Positions 1 to 12,400 of a stretch of DNA of 64,000 bases are shown here, one piece after another. The translations under genes were made by a program, and so were the position numbers. Below the pieces are notes generated by a model that was not told the origin of the DNA, made no database searches, and saw only the letters and a program-made list of their open reading frames with translations. The DNA is taken from contig JANPYM010000004.1 of assembly GCA_025890175.1 (NCBI GenBank), positions 751,134 to 815,133 of the forward strand. Reading direction: 5' to 3'. Within the stretch, counting starts at the first letter, position 1. The number at the start of each line of letters is the position of its first letter. Origin of the DNA: Ciborinia camelliae. Its lineage: Eukaryota > Ascomycota > Leotiomycetes > Helotiales > Sclerotiniaceae.

Positions 1-2659
1 ACAGGAAATGATGCGCAGCCTCCACGCGCCGATCCAGAAGCTGATCCAGTTTTTAAATTTATGAGAAGTGTAAGGTCGCGACACACAGCGTAGCAAGCTA
101 TACTTCACTGCTACAACATTGCTAACAGAACATAAGGATACAAATACACAAGAAGTGATATCGCCACCAAGCTTCACTTCCTCGGAATCATCCCTGCAAC
201 CCGCAGTGAGCAAACCCAACAATGAATCGCGAACAAGTCGATTATTTAGAGGACGGCCTAGGAGCAACTCGCGCGAATCTGGGCACTCGGGCACATCTGG
301 CGCATCAATCTCTTCACAAGTTAGTGATAGATCCCCGTCAAAATCAGCATTTAATAGCAAAAGAATATCAGAACGATTTGGTTTGCGCAAGCATGAAGTA
401 GGATCTTCACATGTTCCGAGCGATTTACCGGAGATTACTGTAGAGGAAGCTACACCAGACGATAAACGTGCGGAGGTTCAATGGGAGAAAAGGGCTACAA
501 TATTGGCACAGCAGAATGAGAGGTCAATAAGCAGACCAGGTTCATCTTGTGGCAGTCCACCAGGTCGGAAGAATAGGAACTCTGGAGAAATGCCTAGGGC
601 AATAAGTCCGGGGAGAAATCCTTCAGGCGTGGTTGCTAGCAGAACTGTGGATGATGATCTTCAGGAAGCTATTCGGCTTCATGAGGAAGGGCATTTGGAG
701 GAAGCAACAAAGCTATTCGAAAGATTGGCAGACCCTAATGGTGCCAATAACGCTCTTTCTCAAGTCTTATACGTAAGCTCTACCTTGTTCATTTCTATCA
801 CAAATTTGCCTGACGTAGGGTTGGTGAAGCTCAAGCTCACCAACTATGGCAATTTTGTGTTCTTAGGCATCGCCGGTCTCGCCAGCAAAGATCTTCTGCC
901 AAGGAGCATACTCCGGTCCATTTGCTAATTTTTCATACAGGGTCTTGCTCTCAGGTACGTCGACACGGCCTCTTATACGACCCGAATCAAGCCGCCTGAT
1001 CGAAGAATCCGTCGATCTCTTCCCGATTCCAATTATTACCATTTCAGGTTCTAACTGAGAATATAGGCATGGCTGGGGATGTCAAGCCAGTCCAGCCAAA
1101 GCCGTGACATACCTTTCGGCAGCAGCATCGAATGCAGCGGCAAGTATGTAATCTACCTTGAATATCCCGTCATGTTTCACATGGGCCCCTTTTTGTTATG
1201 AACCCTCGTATTGGTATAGTGCTGACTTCGTGGACAAGTCGAGGAGCTTGCGCTACAATCCGGGAAAATGAAAGGGGGAGCTGCCAAGGGGGAGCTCGTC
1301 ATTGCGATTTATGAGCTAGCAAACTGCTTCAGAAATGGTGAGGATATTCCGCTGAGTTGTCAGGTTTATTCCTGGCAGATGTCTGCCACGATTCAGGCTC
1401 TATGTTGATGATTTCTTTGCACCTCTTGATCGCCATTGAGAGTATCAAAAGATGAATTTTCTAATCAAGTAATACTGACATTTTGGGGCTTCCTCAGGCT
1501 GGGGAGTTAAAGTAGATGCAACAGCAGCTCAGAAAGTAAGTGGGCTCGAATCATTAGGTCGCGGGAAAGCCCGTTTGCACATTACTAACGTTGTTGTAGT
1601 ATTACCAAACTGCTGCAGAACTTGGAGATACAGGTATGCCAGAAGCATTCGCCTAAGTTAATTATCAGGCCATTCACTGACATTACCGTAGATAGCATGA
1701 ATGAGGTGAGCCTACCAAAGTTGCCCTTCCTGCTTTGAAGGCAAAAATCTGCCGACAGCCATGTCGGGCTACGATGTCGTATTACATAGATCTTGATCTA
1801 GGCAAACTAACTATCTATCACAGGTTGCACGATGTTACTTAGAAGGGTTCGGTAAGCATCTCCGTCTCCCCAACAACCAACTTTCGAACTTGAACTCATA
1901 ATCCTTGTGTTTGCCTGATCTAAATATGCTGACCACTCACCCCGCAGGCTGTAAAAAAGACAAAGTAAGTTCGCCCGTTCGTTCGCCAAAGTCCCCCATC
2001 CACTCAGACAACAGCCTTGGATCCAACAAACAACTACTGTGGCTTGCGCTGTGCGCATGGTTCCTTGACATTGCATTTTGGGCAGCAATGGGGCAACTTT
2101 CTCATGCACCTTCAACCGAATGTTGAACCCCTTGCAAACCCTTAAAATATTCCTAACCATTCAAGATATGAGGCTGGTGGTTCTCTCTGGACATGGTCCC
2201 GTTGCCACTGGCAATACTAACTCGAATTTCTTGCAGTACCGAGCAGCGTACTATCTCCGCAAGGCCGAAAATGCTGGTGTGAAAACTTTAGGCAATTCTT
2301 GGTGAGCTTTCCCTTTTCCTATCCGGAACCCATACCTCAAGAACCCTTTTTGTAAAATTCCCGCTTCGTATGCAATACTTGTCTCAGCCTGGTTACTTTC
2401 TGAATTTTTTTTGGCGGCAGTCCCGCTCTCAAGTCATTAAGTGATGGTTCGTTCGTTTATTTTCTTTAGTGGTAGTAGGTACCTTAGTGAGTGGGGTCTT
2501 CATGCATTTCAGAGGTACATGGTACGGAAAATTATTGGTTCTCATTGTCTCCTCGGCAATGTCGGTTACAAATATACCCTTGTAAAGAGGTTTTTGCTGA
2601 TTCTTATTGGTTACAACGAGTGTAGGATTTGGAAGGATAAATACAATCCTAAGAAATAA
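1..2659 (+). CDS. Sel1-repeat (HCP-like) protein, Nif1/Dsf2-like, 5' partial
   Basis: The gene is open at the left edge. Exons read by eye: 1-69, 137-772, 941-954, 1067-1143, 1239-1337, 1498-1535, 1600-1633, 1692-1705, 1824-1851, 1948-1964, 2237-2301, 2626-2659. Together they give 375 in-phase codons ending in TAA. The first half is Ser/Arg-rich and disordered. From about 670 it carries Sel1/TPR-like alpha repeats with the motifs LHEEGHLEEA, GLALRHGWG, NCFRNGWGV, AAELGD and CYLEGFGCKKDK, ending NSWIWKDKYNPKK. The C-terminal repeat pattern and the tail resemble fungal Sel1 proteins annotated as cell-cycle inhibitor Nif1 (fission yeast) or Dsf2 (budding yeast). Chs3-activator-type Sel1 proteins are the main alternative. 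Sel1 repeats are usually protein-protein scaffolds. Oddities are the 14-, 14- and 17-nt exons and the last exon, which lies 324 nt downstream of an apparent in-frame stop. Confidence 0.8.
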
Positions 2660-5600
2660 AAAGGTCGAAATGGACATTCTGGATCAAAAACGGCGGAAAA
2701 CTGGATAATGAACGGAGGGTTCGTTGGAGATAAGATACCTAGGTACTAGGTAGAGAGGTAGTAGGTACCTTTTTTGAACGAACGACTAATTGAGTTTGGT
2801 TCACGCTTGCTTGCTTTTTTCTTCGCTAAGCTTCGGGTCGGGTCGAGGGACTACATGAACGGCCTTTAGTTTCTCTCGCTATTCTAATTGGTTTGGGGGT
2901 TTCTTTCTTTCTGGCCTTGGTTCTTTTGGCTTTGGTCTTGGCTAATACTATTCGTTGGTATTTTATCTTCATGGAGATATGGAAAACGGTCACACTGGAT
3001 TGGTGTCTCGGAGTTCTTTACGTATCTAGATATTGTGCGGTACCTGAGATACTTGAGCTGGCTTATTCATACCTCTATTAATTCTAGCTTATTATCAAAA
3101 GGTTTATTATCGTCGATTAGACCTGGCACGCCATGAAATAAATGGCATACTAAACAAAACCTAAAAGCTTTACAACACGTTTTAATTATGTCCCGATTTA
3201 GATTTGATACCTCAAATGGTATTTTCATGCTTAGAATTTTACAAGGAGTGTGTTTAGGTTTGCAGTCTATTTTGTACATCGCTTGCCTTGGCTCTACTTG
3301 CTTTATTCGTTTTCACAGCTTGGTTTTATCAGATGGTTGGTTTAATGCCCTCTTGGTTGTAGTTTATTTTAGTTGGGTCTCTTGCTGCAGTCAGCATCTA
3401 CCCAATTAAGCCATGGAGCTTGGCAACCCCCAGATCAGCGCAGGTCAGGTGGGATCACGGCTGAGACATACAGGAACTGGACTCGTATGCTCACGAGGGT
3501 GTGCGGCCAAGATATCTCTGTCGTGCTGAAATGTCCACCGGTGGCACAGCACAGCGCAGCTTTGTGTAACCCATTATCATGGCGGGGGCAATGGAGGCGG
3601 GCGTTGATGATCGAGGGAGAAGGGTTTTGGGAGCTTCGGTTTCAGATCCTGTCGAGGTGCCTTATCGTATGCCTTATTCATATGTGTATGCACTATGTAT
3701 GTAGGTCAAGGTGGATTGCAGGTTGCATGTACCTACCTAGTGTGTACAGTCAGTATCCATGAATGGAATGGTATCTTGGCTCTTGGGTTCCCCATCTTTG
3801 AATTTTCTCATTCGCTCGTCCAGTCTTTCGACGATGGATTCGGTCGTTTCCACCCTTCTATATGAGATACCCCGGGCTCTGGGTTAGGACGTTTCATCTT
3901 TTTTCATGTACGATGTCTGCATCCAATCCGGAGGCTCAATTCGGAAAACTTTTTCACTCGTTCCATCTCCTTGTGGTATGCGAGGCTGCGAGCTGTGGGA
4001 GAGGCGTGAACAACTCAACGCCGCAAGCCAAGTTCGGTAGGTAGGTGGGTGGGTTGGGACGCCAAGTCCGGGAGAGGATGGAGATTTCTTTTCGTACTTG
4101 GTCGTGAACTGGTCACTGGATTTATGAGATATGATAGAATACAGTATGATATAATGGCGGGTGGTGCAGTTAGGCGGGATGAGGTGAGGTGAGGTAGCTT
4201 AAAATAACCCAAGTGAAAAGCCTTCTCTTGAGAGAGTTTTTTTATATTATATTTTGGGCTTTTGTATCATATTGGGATTGCTAGCTGTGAACCGAATTTT
4301 CTGATTGGTTCATTGATGGGATGAATGGGGGCCCAACTGAACGAACCTGTGGCTGAAATACGGCGCGGATGTCCGTTTAGTTTCGATGGCCAGTAGGGGT
4401 CATAGAACTAGACCAAGAGGTACAAGTGGATTGAGGCGTTATCTCTTACATCACCATATATTACACGTGATTTTGTGTTATCTTGTTTGAGAATTTTCTC
4501 TGTTGAAGGTTTATGTGGTATGTCGATGTATCGTCATTTTTGCATGGTGCATTTACATGGCACTTGCACTTGCACTTGCATTTGTAGCAAAGTGAACTTA
4601 GGAAAATAAGGGTCCTGGGTCATATGCCATGTACTGCTATGCTATGCTATGCTATGCTATGCTATGTCATGTACTGTCAAACCATGTAGTGTATATGCAA
4701 ACCTAGGTTAGAACTGAGGGAAGAAGTAGTGTTATGTCATGCTAAGTAAATGGCTAGGTAGGTATGAAGTGTAGATGTAATGCGATGTATGTACCTCGGT
4801 CTCGGCCGCAGCTACATACTGTATGTCGACTCGAGGATCTTGGTTACGAAACACAGCTTGCAGTAGTCGTACGTATCTTTACGTACCTTTACATATACTT
4901 TTCCTAGACGTACTACCACCCTATACCAATTACGCCACTGCACCATGAACATCCTCCCATCGTAGGCGGTGAGGAGCACTATCCAACACAACCTACTGTA
5001 CTCTACTGCACTGGTTTCCGCGACAGTGGGGTTCTCAATCCCGTCGACGAAAAAGGGTAGGGACATGACTTGACTCGGGGGAGGAAAGAAGGGTATTAAC
5101 GGAGGGTAATGCGGCTATCGTACAGCTTTAGTCTCTAGATACTAGACACTAGTAGATACAGTACCATGAACAAGATGATGTACATGTAATGTCATGTAAG
5201 TACATATGGGACGAGTAAATCATATGAAAAGAGCGACGTACATATATATCTGCATGCATTAACTTGGTGTACGCATCTCTAGACTCCAAAGCAGAGGAGT
5301 GGGGAGACTCCAAACTTAAACGGTGATACCGTGATTGTCATTATCGTTATTAGGTATTATTATTATATCGAGAAAGGTCGAAAACGGGATGTGGGGAGAG
5401 AGAACCTATAGTGGGGGAGGAACTCACTCACCCACCTGTGCAGAAATGGGGCAAAAGAAAACCTTGGAGTGAAGAGATTTTTTGAAACATGAAACACCAC
5501 GTATTTCACGGGGTAAAGAAACTGGGGCGTGAAGAAAGAAGTGTGTTTCAGGATTGATGGGGTGGTTATTGGATGAAGAGGTACATGTATGGGGATGGAG

Positions 5601-7554
5601 CAACAGGAGGGGGGGTTTGTTTGATTGGTTGTATTGTGGGAGGCTCTCGTATTGGATGGTTCGGTTTACGAGTGGAGCCGAGAGAGGAAAGAACGTGAAA
5701 AAGAACTGGTGGTTCTTTTTGTGGGGAATAGAAGGGAGGGGAGGAAGGAGATTGGTTGTTGAATCATGAGCTAGAGGAGAGGCTTTGGAAGATGGATGTT
5801 TGGTTGGAGAGGTCACAGGTGGTATCTTACGGAGGTACCGATAGATGGAAGGGGCGATTATCGTAAGGTGAGATGAATCAACATACGAGAAAACGAGAAA
5901 GGCAAGAGCAAACACGAAAAGAAGAGAAACTTCAATATGACTGGTTAAGCACATACATGATAATCCGGAGATGGAAGGAACGAAATCACACAGGGCAAGA
6001 AGGGCAAGAGCACAAGACAAACCTCGAAGTGATTCGAGTAACACAATTTACAAACACAGCAGGTGAAATATCACAAACAAGTTTTATACAATCAAGCAAA
6101 AGGCAGAGGAAAGAAGAATTTTTGAACATGAACCTCATGTATTATTGACTATTTTCCTGTATTTTTTTCCTATCTGATTTCCCAGCTCATCTCGTCCTAT
6201 GGTGTGGAGCGAAGTAATAATTAAATACAAAAAATTGAGTTTAAAAAACTCATGTCCTCCCATTCAATTATAGACAAAGCAAGCCAAAAAAAACAGCAGA
6301 TAGGACAAGAAAATTAGACACAAGAAAAATAATCCAATAAGATAAAATTATCATTCATGTCAATATGGAAAAACTGCATCATAATGACATATCGAGATCT
6401 GTAAGGAGATTTATAAGGAAATCCCGATAAATTGATCGTAATCGGTCGATGTGGTGTGTTTTGAGCGTTTCCAAAAAATCTCTCCGATATATACCGCGAG
6501 GTAAATCTTTCATTCCTCTTCATTCATTCAGTCATGATTGCATTTCATTGCTCATCATCATAAATGTATCCGAAAAAAACAATGTGCGAGAGTGGTCGTA
6601 AAACGTAAAACTTTTTTGGAATGTGTATGGATAGGATGTATGTGTATATGCGAAGATGGTCATCGATCCTGTAGTTCAAAGCAAACACTTCGCTTGAACA
6701 AACTTGGAGAAGGGGTTATTTGCGTGGTGAAGTAAAAAGGGATTTGGGCGCGCGCTTTTGTGTATATCTGTGTATGTATATGGATGTGTGTGTGTATCTT
6801 TACGTCGTTGTAGTGTTGGTTAAAAATAATATTTATGAAATAGTTCGTGATAACGAAGTGTAGTCGCAAAAAGCCTTGAGTGGTAAAAAGGAAAATTGGT
6901 TGCTAGTCATAGCTTGTGGTTTGCGTTTGATGCGTGCGCGTGCGCGTGCGTGGGATTTGTATCCCATCCCATCCCTTCCTCCCCTTCCTTTTCCCCCATG
7001 CATGTCCGATCCAAGTCCAAGGGAGATCCATTCCATCTCCTTCAATATCCATCCCCATCCATCCCCATCCAATTCGCAATATCAATAATGTATTCCCTTT
7101 GCTGTCCAGTTGCGAGCTGATGTCGACTTATGCCTGGCGAAAAAAAAAAAGATATGAAATTAAGAAAAAGACCCCCCAAGTTTGATGACCCGTCGCTAAC
7201 TATGATCGATGATGATGAATGATGCAAGAGAAAAAGAAAAAAAAAACATAATTTGTAAACCAGCCATAAACCATAAACCATAAAACCATAGAACCATTAA
7301 GCCATAAATAAATAAAATAATTCAAAAAAATTCAAACGCTCGCTATTTCGCTCATGAACAATTAAGAAATTAAGAGAAAATGCGTGAGCAACAAAGTCTC
7401 TGTTCGCAATAAAGCCGTAAAATCGTAAAAGCCGTAAAGTTTAAACGGAAGAGTTGGATTTGTAGTGTCGAAGTAGAGTTTTTTTGGAGGGAGGGAGGGA
7501 GGGAGGAAGGTGGGTTTTTTGATGACATACCTAGGTTAAACTTTTATATAAAGA
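2660..7554. other. Gene-free interval between the Sel1 gene and the bZIP gene
   Basis: I see no supportable gene here. The open frames lack ATG starts or conserved character. The longest, on the minus strand at 5424-6044, starts with GTG and is low complexity. The region must hold the 3' ends of the two flanking genes. It also contains simple repeats: six perfect GCTAT units at 4636-4665, CTTGCA repeats near 4565, a GGGA tract near 7487-7508, and scattered GGTAGGTA tracts. Confidence 0.7.
4636..4665. repeat. (GCTAT)6 microsatellite
   Basis: There are six perfect copies of the pentanucleotide GCTAT in non-coding DNA, followed by one degenerate GTCAT. This is visible directly in the sequence. 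Confidence 0.95.
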
Positions 7555-9474
7555 TTAACCCGATGAGGTATCGCACTCTTCTGGACCATTCCTAGAATTG
7601 CATTCCGAGACTAGTTTGGCAAAATTCCTAACGACCTCACTTGGAACTTGGTCCCATAACAATGAACGAGTGTAAACTTCTGCGGCCGATTTTTTAGAAT
7701 TCGATCGCATAGCAGCCAGTGATTCACCGAGATTCTTTCGTCCTTGAGATGTTGACCTTGTAGCGGGAGAGTTGTCGAGGAAATCTTGAGAAGTCAAACC
7801 ATTGTATTGTGCTGCAGACAACGAAAAGAGTTGTTCGTTGGTTTGTTCTTCTGTTGGTTGCGAAAGACTGTTGGCAAGATCTCCAAGAGTTGAAGATGTG
7901 ACGCCGACCATTTCATTACCTCCCATAGAAGGGTTTTGGGCAGTGGCCCAGGAGTTGCCAGATGGAAGAGGTGCAATTGCATTGGTGACATCAGAAATAG
8001 CAGATACGCCGGAAGCGGATTGTTGAATGCCAGCATCTTTAAACACATCCTCGAGGAGTGTTGCAGATGCAGCACGAACGTCATCCGACATTCGAGGAAT
8101 GCTGGGTGAAGTACCCTTTGAAGCGACAAAAGCACCGACAAGGAGCAACATCAAGAGGAGGCCTTGGGCAGCAGGCTTCTCTGGCTCGCTAAGAAGGGAA
8201 GTATCGACCTTCTTAGCAGGAACCAGTGAATTCTCAACCTTAATTTCACCTTCCATGGAAAAGTCGTTAAGGAATGAGATGTTGTCCCAATTACCATCCA
8301 TATTCAAACCATCGATGTCAGAGTAGTCGGCAGAGAAACCAGTCGAACTGGGAACAGTTGACATGGCGGTGCTTTCCATCTTCTGCATGTGTTCTGTGAG
8401 GACGCTCACTTTCTTGCGGAGGTCGCCGGTCTCGAGGGTGTGAGTTCGCACCATCTCTTCCTTCTCCATCTGCAAACTCTCGATGTATTGTTGGTACTGT
8501 TGCGCTTTACGAGCCCACTCATCCAAAGCAAGTTTTGCTTCGGCCAAGTCCTCCTCAAGATCGTTAATCACAGCAGTGTAGTGCTTCTTTTCGTCCTCAA
8601 GGCGCTCAGTGTGTTGCTTCTTTCGCTGGCGTGAGTCAAGACTAGTATGATGGTTAGTGGCCGCAAATAAACAATTGACCAGATGATTAACTTACGCTGC
8701 TTGTCGGTTTCTCAACAGACGTTTTTGCTGCTTGAGCTCCTTAATCTCCTGCTCATCGGTAGACTGAGAGATGAGTTGATCGATGTTGGTAAGATTTCTC
8801 TCAGCCGGAATATCGAAGCGAGCATTCTTCTTTCGGATACCATCGCCCCTTCTAGACATCTCAGGGTGCGATCGTAGAGTTGGGCTGTGTGGGCGCATGC
8901 GTTTTGGAATGCGATGATCCATCTCTGAAACTGACCAGTCCTTCTGTGGGGATGGATGACTTGAGCCATTGGTGTTGGCTGTGAAGAGAGGAAGTTGATG
9001 GTTTCCGGGGTTTGTGAATGGTGTTTGCACGGGACGTTGAAAGATAGGGACATTGACCTCAAACTCAGATGGAAGTCCATCATGACCTTGCATTGGTGTG
9101 CTCATGCCCGAACTATTTCCCATGCCCCAACCGTGATTCGAATGTCCGTATGTTGCGTTTTGTGCAGCCTCGATACGCATGAATGGGTTATTGCTGTTGT
9201 GCTCAACAAAGGGATTGTTAGAAGCCATTGGTTGCATGTCGACGTGTTGCCATTCATCAGGTTTGGGTGAGAACAATGTCGAAGATACTGCAAATGATTC
9301 CCGCCTGCTATTGTCCATGGGTGGTGACATCTCTAAGCCGGAATCTAATGCAGAGTGATCGAGAATGCTGTCATCAAGAATGCTCCCTTCATCCTCTTCG
9401 AAATAGTTATGAGGTTGGGTGTCGACAGATAATGACGACTGTCTATAGTAACTGTGCATTGGAAAGGCAGCCAT
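7555..9474 (-). CDS. bZIP transcription factor with C-terminal hydrophobic segment
   Basis: Two exons on the minus strand, 9474-8696 and 8641-7555, split by a 54-nt intron (GTAAGT...CTAG). They give 621 aa. The intron falls inside the DNA-binding basic region. The joined sequence has KQQKRLLRN followed by RQAALDSRQRKK, fitting the bZIP signature N-x7-R with the NxxAAxxSR core typical of CREB/ATF and AP-1 proteins. A long coiled coil follows (about residues 275-345). A stretch around residues 420-433 (GLLLMLLLVGAFVA) is strongly hydrophobic, then comes SKGTSPSIPRM and a conserved-looking tail. Family knowledge says bZIPs bind palindromic DNA as dimers in the nucleus. The hydrophobic segment raises the possibility of membrane tethering as in ATF6/CREB3, but it is short and may instead be a buried or interaction segment. 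The start is the first ATG, giving MAAFPMHSYY. No specific gene name can be assigned. Confidence 0.9.
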
Positions 9475-12400
9475 AGCAAGAAATTTTCTGCTGTGGGCTG
9501 TTGTGAGGTGGGTTGGTGTTATGGTTGGAAAAGAGGTGGGTTGAGGGAAGCGAAGTTATTTTCGGATGAGATGGGGTAGGATAGATAGATAGATAGAGAG
9601 ATAGGGAGAGATAGTGGCGGTGAGAAAAGATAAAAGTTATCGATAGGATCGTCAACGATCACGAAAACTTGAATTATCGAGGTAGTGAGAGGAAGAGTTT
9701 TAAAAGATGATTTCGTTTTGGGCGGATGAATCAATGATATGATTGAGTGAAGGGATGAATCACTTGTTGTGTTTTTCTGTCAAAGAAAAAAGACTTGAAT
9801 AACAAAAGAAGTGACCTGTTTATGAGGATGTTGATGTTTGATATGGAAATTTTGAGGTGGGAGTTGGGGTGGGAGATGCTCAGTTGATATGTGAGGGACA
9901 AGAGTGGTGGGTGTATGAGTGGGTTGGGTCTGGGTTCCGATATAATTCGGGCGAGACAAACAGTAGTAGGAATCGTAGGGAGGGATTGTATGGCTTGATC
10001 TGGAGTGGAGAATGGAGGTACAAAGACTGTAAGACCGTAAGAAGTTTAAGTCTGTTTAGTCTGTTGGATGATGGATCCCTTTTTGGTTCGAGTGCTCGTA
10101 TGGGTCGTATGGGTCGTATGTATGTATGGTGGTAGGAGTGGTCGTGCAGAATTGCAAGCAGCTGTAGTTGCAGTAAAGTATGCAGCAAGTAGAGTTACTA
10201 GTGTCGTAGTAGGTAGAACTTGAGGATGCAGCAGACAAGAGAAGTAAGAAGCACGTTGGAAAAAGTCTGTCAAGGTCAAGACTCAAGATGATTCAAGTAT
10301 GGTATGCAGGTAGGAGAAGAAATAGAAGAATCTCGTTGGTAGAAATGGCTGTGATGGGGAGAAGAGATTGTGGATATCTTGAGCGAGGGTCTGGAAATCT
10401 GGGAAAAGGATATGATTATGAGGTGAGAATGGGAATGTCGCGGAAGTTTAAAATAATAATGATAATAATGATGATGATAATAATAATAATAATGAATTTA
10501 GTATTAATGGATATATAATTAATTCTTCAAAGGAGGTTTATAATTGATTCTTCTGGTTCTTTTTCTGGTTCTAGCTCTTCTTCTTTTATATACCCAAGTA
10601 CCGCTATGTTACTTCGGTATGTTACCATGATAGTATAAGTAGATTACTTGTTTTTGGTTATTTTATTTTACTTTACCCAATCTCTCACCCATGACATGAT
10701 ATAACATGATATGATATGATATGATACTGGGTATATAACTACTTTTGGAGGGGAAGGGAAGGGAAAGGAAAGGGAGGGAGGGTAGTGCGATGAGCATGGT
10801 TACAATAATATCCATGAATGGAGCCTCTCCCTCATTCTTATACAACTGCTATACTTATTTGAGTCAAATGCGTGAATGCGAATGTAAATGTTAATATAAA
10901 TAAATATAAATAAAATAAAATGGGCAAAAAAATAAAGTGAGGGAGTGGATGAAATGATAAATCGTGATGGTCCTGGCTGGCAGCGGGATGAAGATGAGAT
11001 GAGATGAGATGAGATGGGGGAAGGTTTTGTCGTACTACCCGAAAAAGGCTCAAGGAACCTACCTGGAAGTTGACCTGTGGGGACTAGCGGACGTGACTTT
11101 TGACTTTTGACTTCTGACTTCAGTCTTCTAGCCTTTCCAATTATGAGAAACATATTATTATGATATTATACCGTATCATGCTCATTTTTATTACTCCATC
11201 TGAAGAAACAAAAAGTATATCCTCATATCTCTAGAAGAAGAATCAAAAGCTGACTGGTTGACTGACGTGACTGTTTCCATCCATCGAACTAACTACTACC
11301 TGCTACCTCCTCCCTCCTCCCTCCTCCCTCCTACTCTCAATTCACCGGTAGGTATGAAAAGCGGGAAAAGGCAAGGCAAGGTAAGGCAAGGCAAGGCAAG
11401 TGCGGGTGCTAACGATTAGTGAGTAGTACTTGCATTTCCATTGCATACTGTACTGTACTGTAGTAGTAGCAGCATTAACCTTATACAGTACCTGACCTAC
11501 CTACTACCTAGTAAGTAGGTAAGTAATTCCCTATCTAATAAATCTAACAAATCTAATATGTGATTGTGATTATGATTATGATTATATCTTCATTAGGCAT
11601 TTCAAAGCAATTAAATCTTACTTTTCCATCAGTTGAACTCAAATATAATAAATCAAGATTCAAGATGTTGAATATATATCTACGATACGATAGGTACGGG
11701 TATGAGGGATGATATGATTGATGAAGATGGAGATGAAGGGAAGGAGGGGAGGGGTTGAAGCTTTGATTGGATTATTCATGCTCTCTCTTCTCTAAGTTTG
11801 AATAATTTCATCATGCTGACTAATAAGGCTACTTCAATGTGACTTTCAACTTCCAAGTTCCGTCCCGGTCTAACGATGACAAGATAGAAAATGAAGACTG
11901 CAATTGATGAAATACTCAATACCTAATCATGCTTCAATGTTCTATCTCTCGGGAGTCGGCATTCGGTAATCTACTACTACGTAAATATGTATCGGTATCT
12001 TTATCTTTTCTTTTTCTTCTTATTATCATTATTATTTACTAGAAATTCCCAACTTACTTTTAGTACCGGTGGGTGATAGGTATAGATGAATAAATGTATT
12101 AATAAATAATACATACTGTGGCTTTTTATCTATAGAAGATACCTAGGTAGTCTCTATGTAGACTAGAAGTTTGTCTTAGAATCCCGGATCTAATCATGAA
12201 CCATCTCTCTCCCTCCTCCCTAGTAGATATAGAGTAATAAGTTGTCACCTAAGAGGCTAAGAGTAAGAGAATTCAGATGATTTTTCTTCATTATTATTAA
12301 TCTGGGCACTTTTTGATATCAGTTCATGGAATCGTAAACTTCATATAGAGAAAAATGGGGAAAATGGGGAAAATGGACATTGAATAATAATGAATCAAAA

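Noticed and set aside
5424..6044. 206-codon minus-strand open frame
   Set aside because: It starts with GTG, is low complexity, overlaps purine-rich repeats and shows no domain or intron support.
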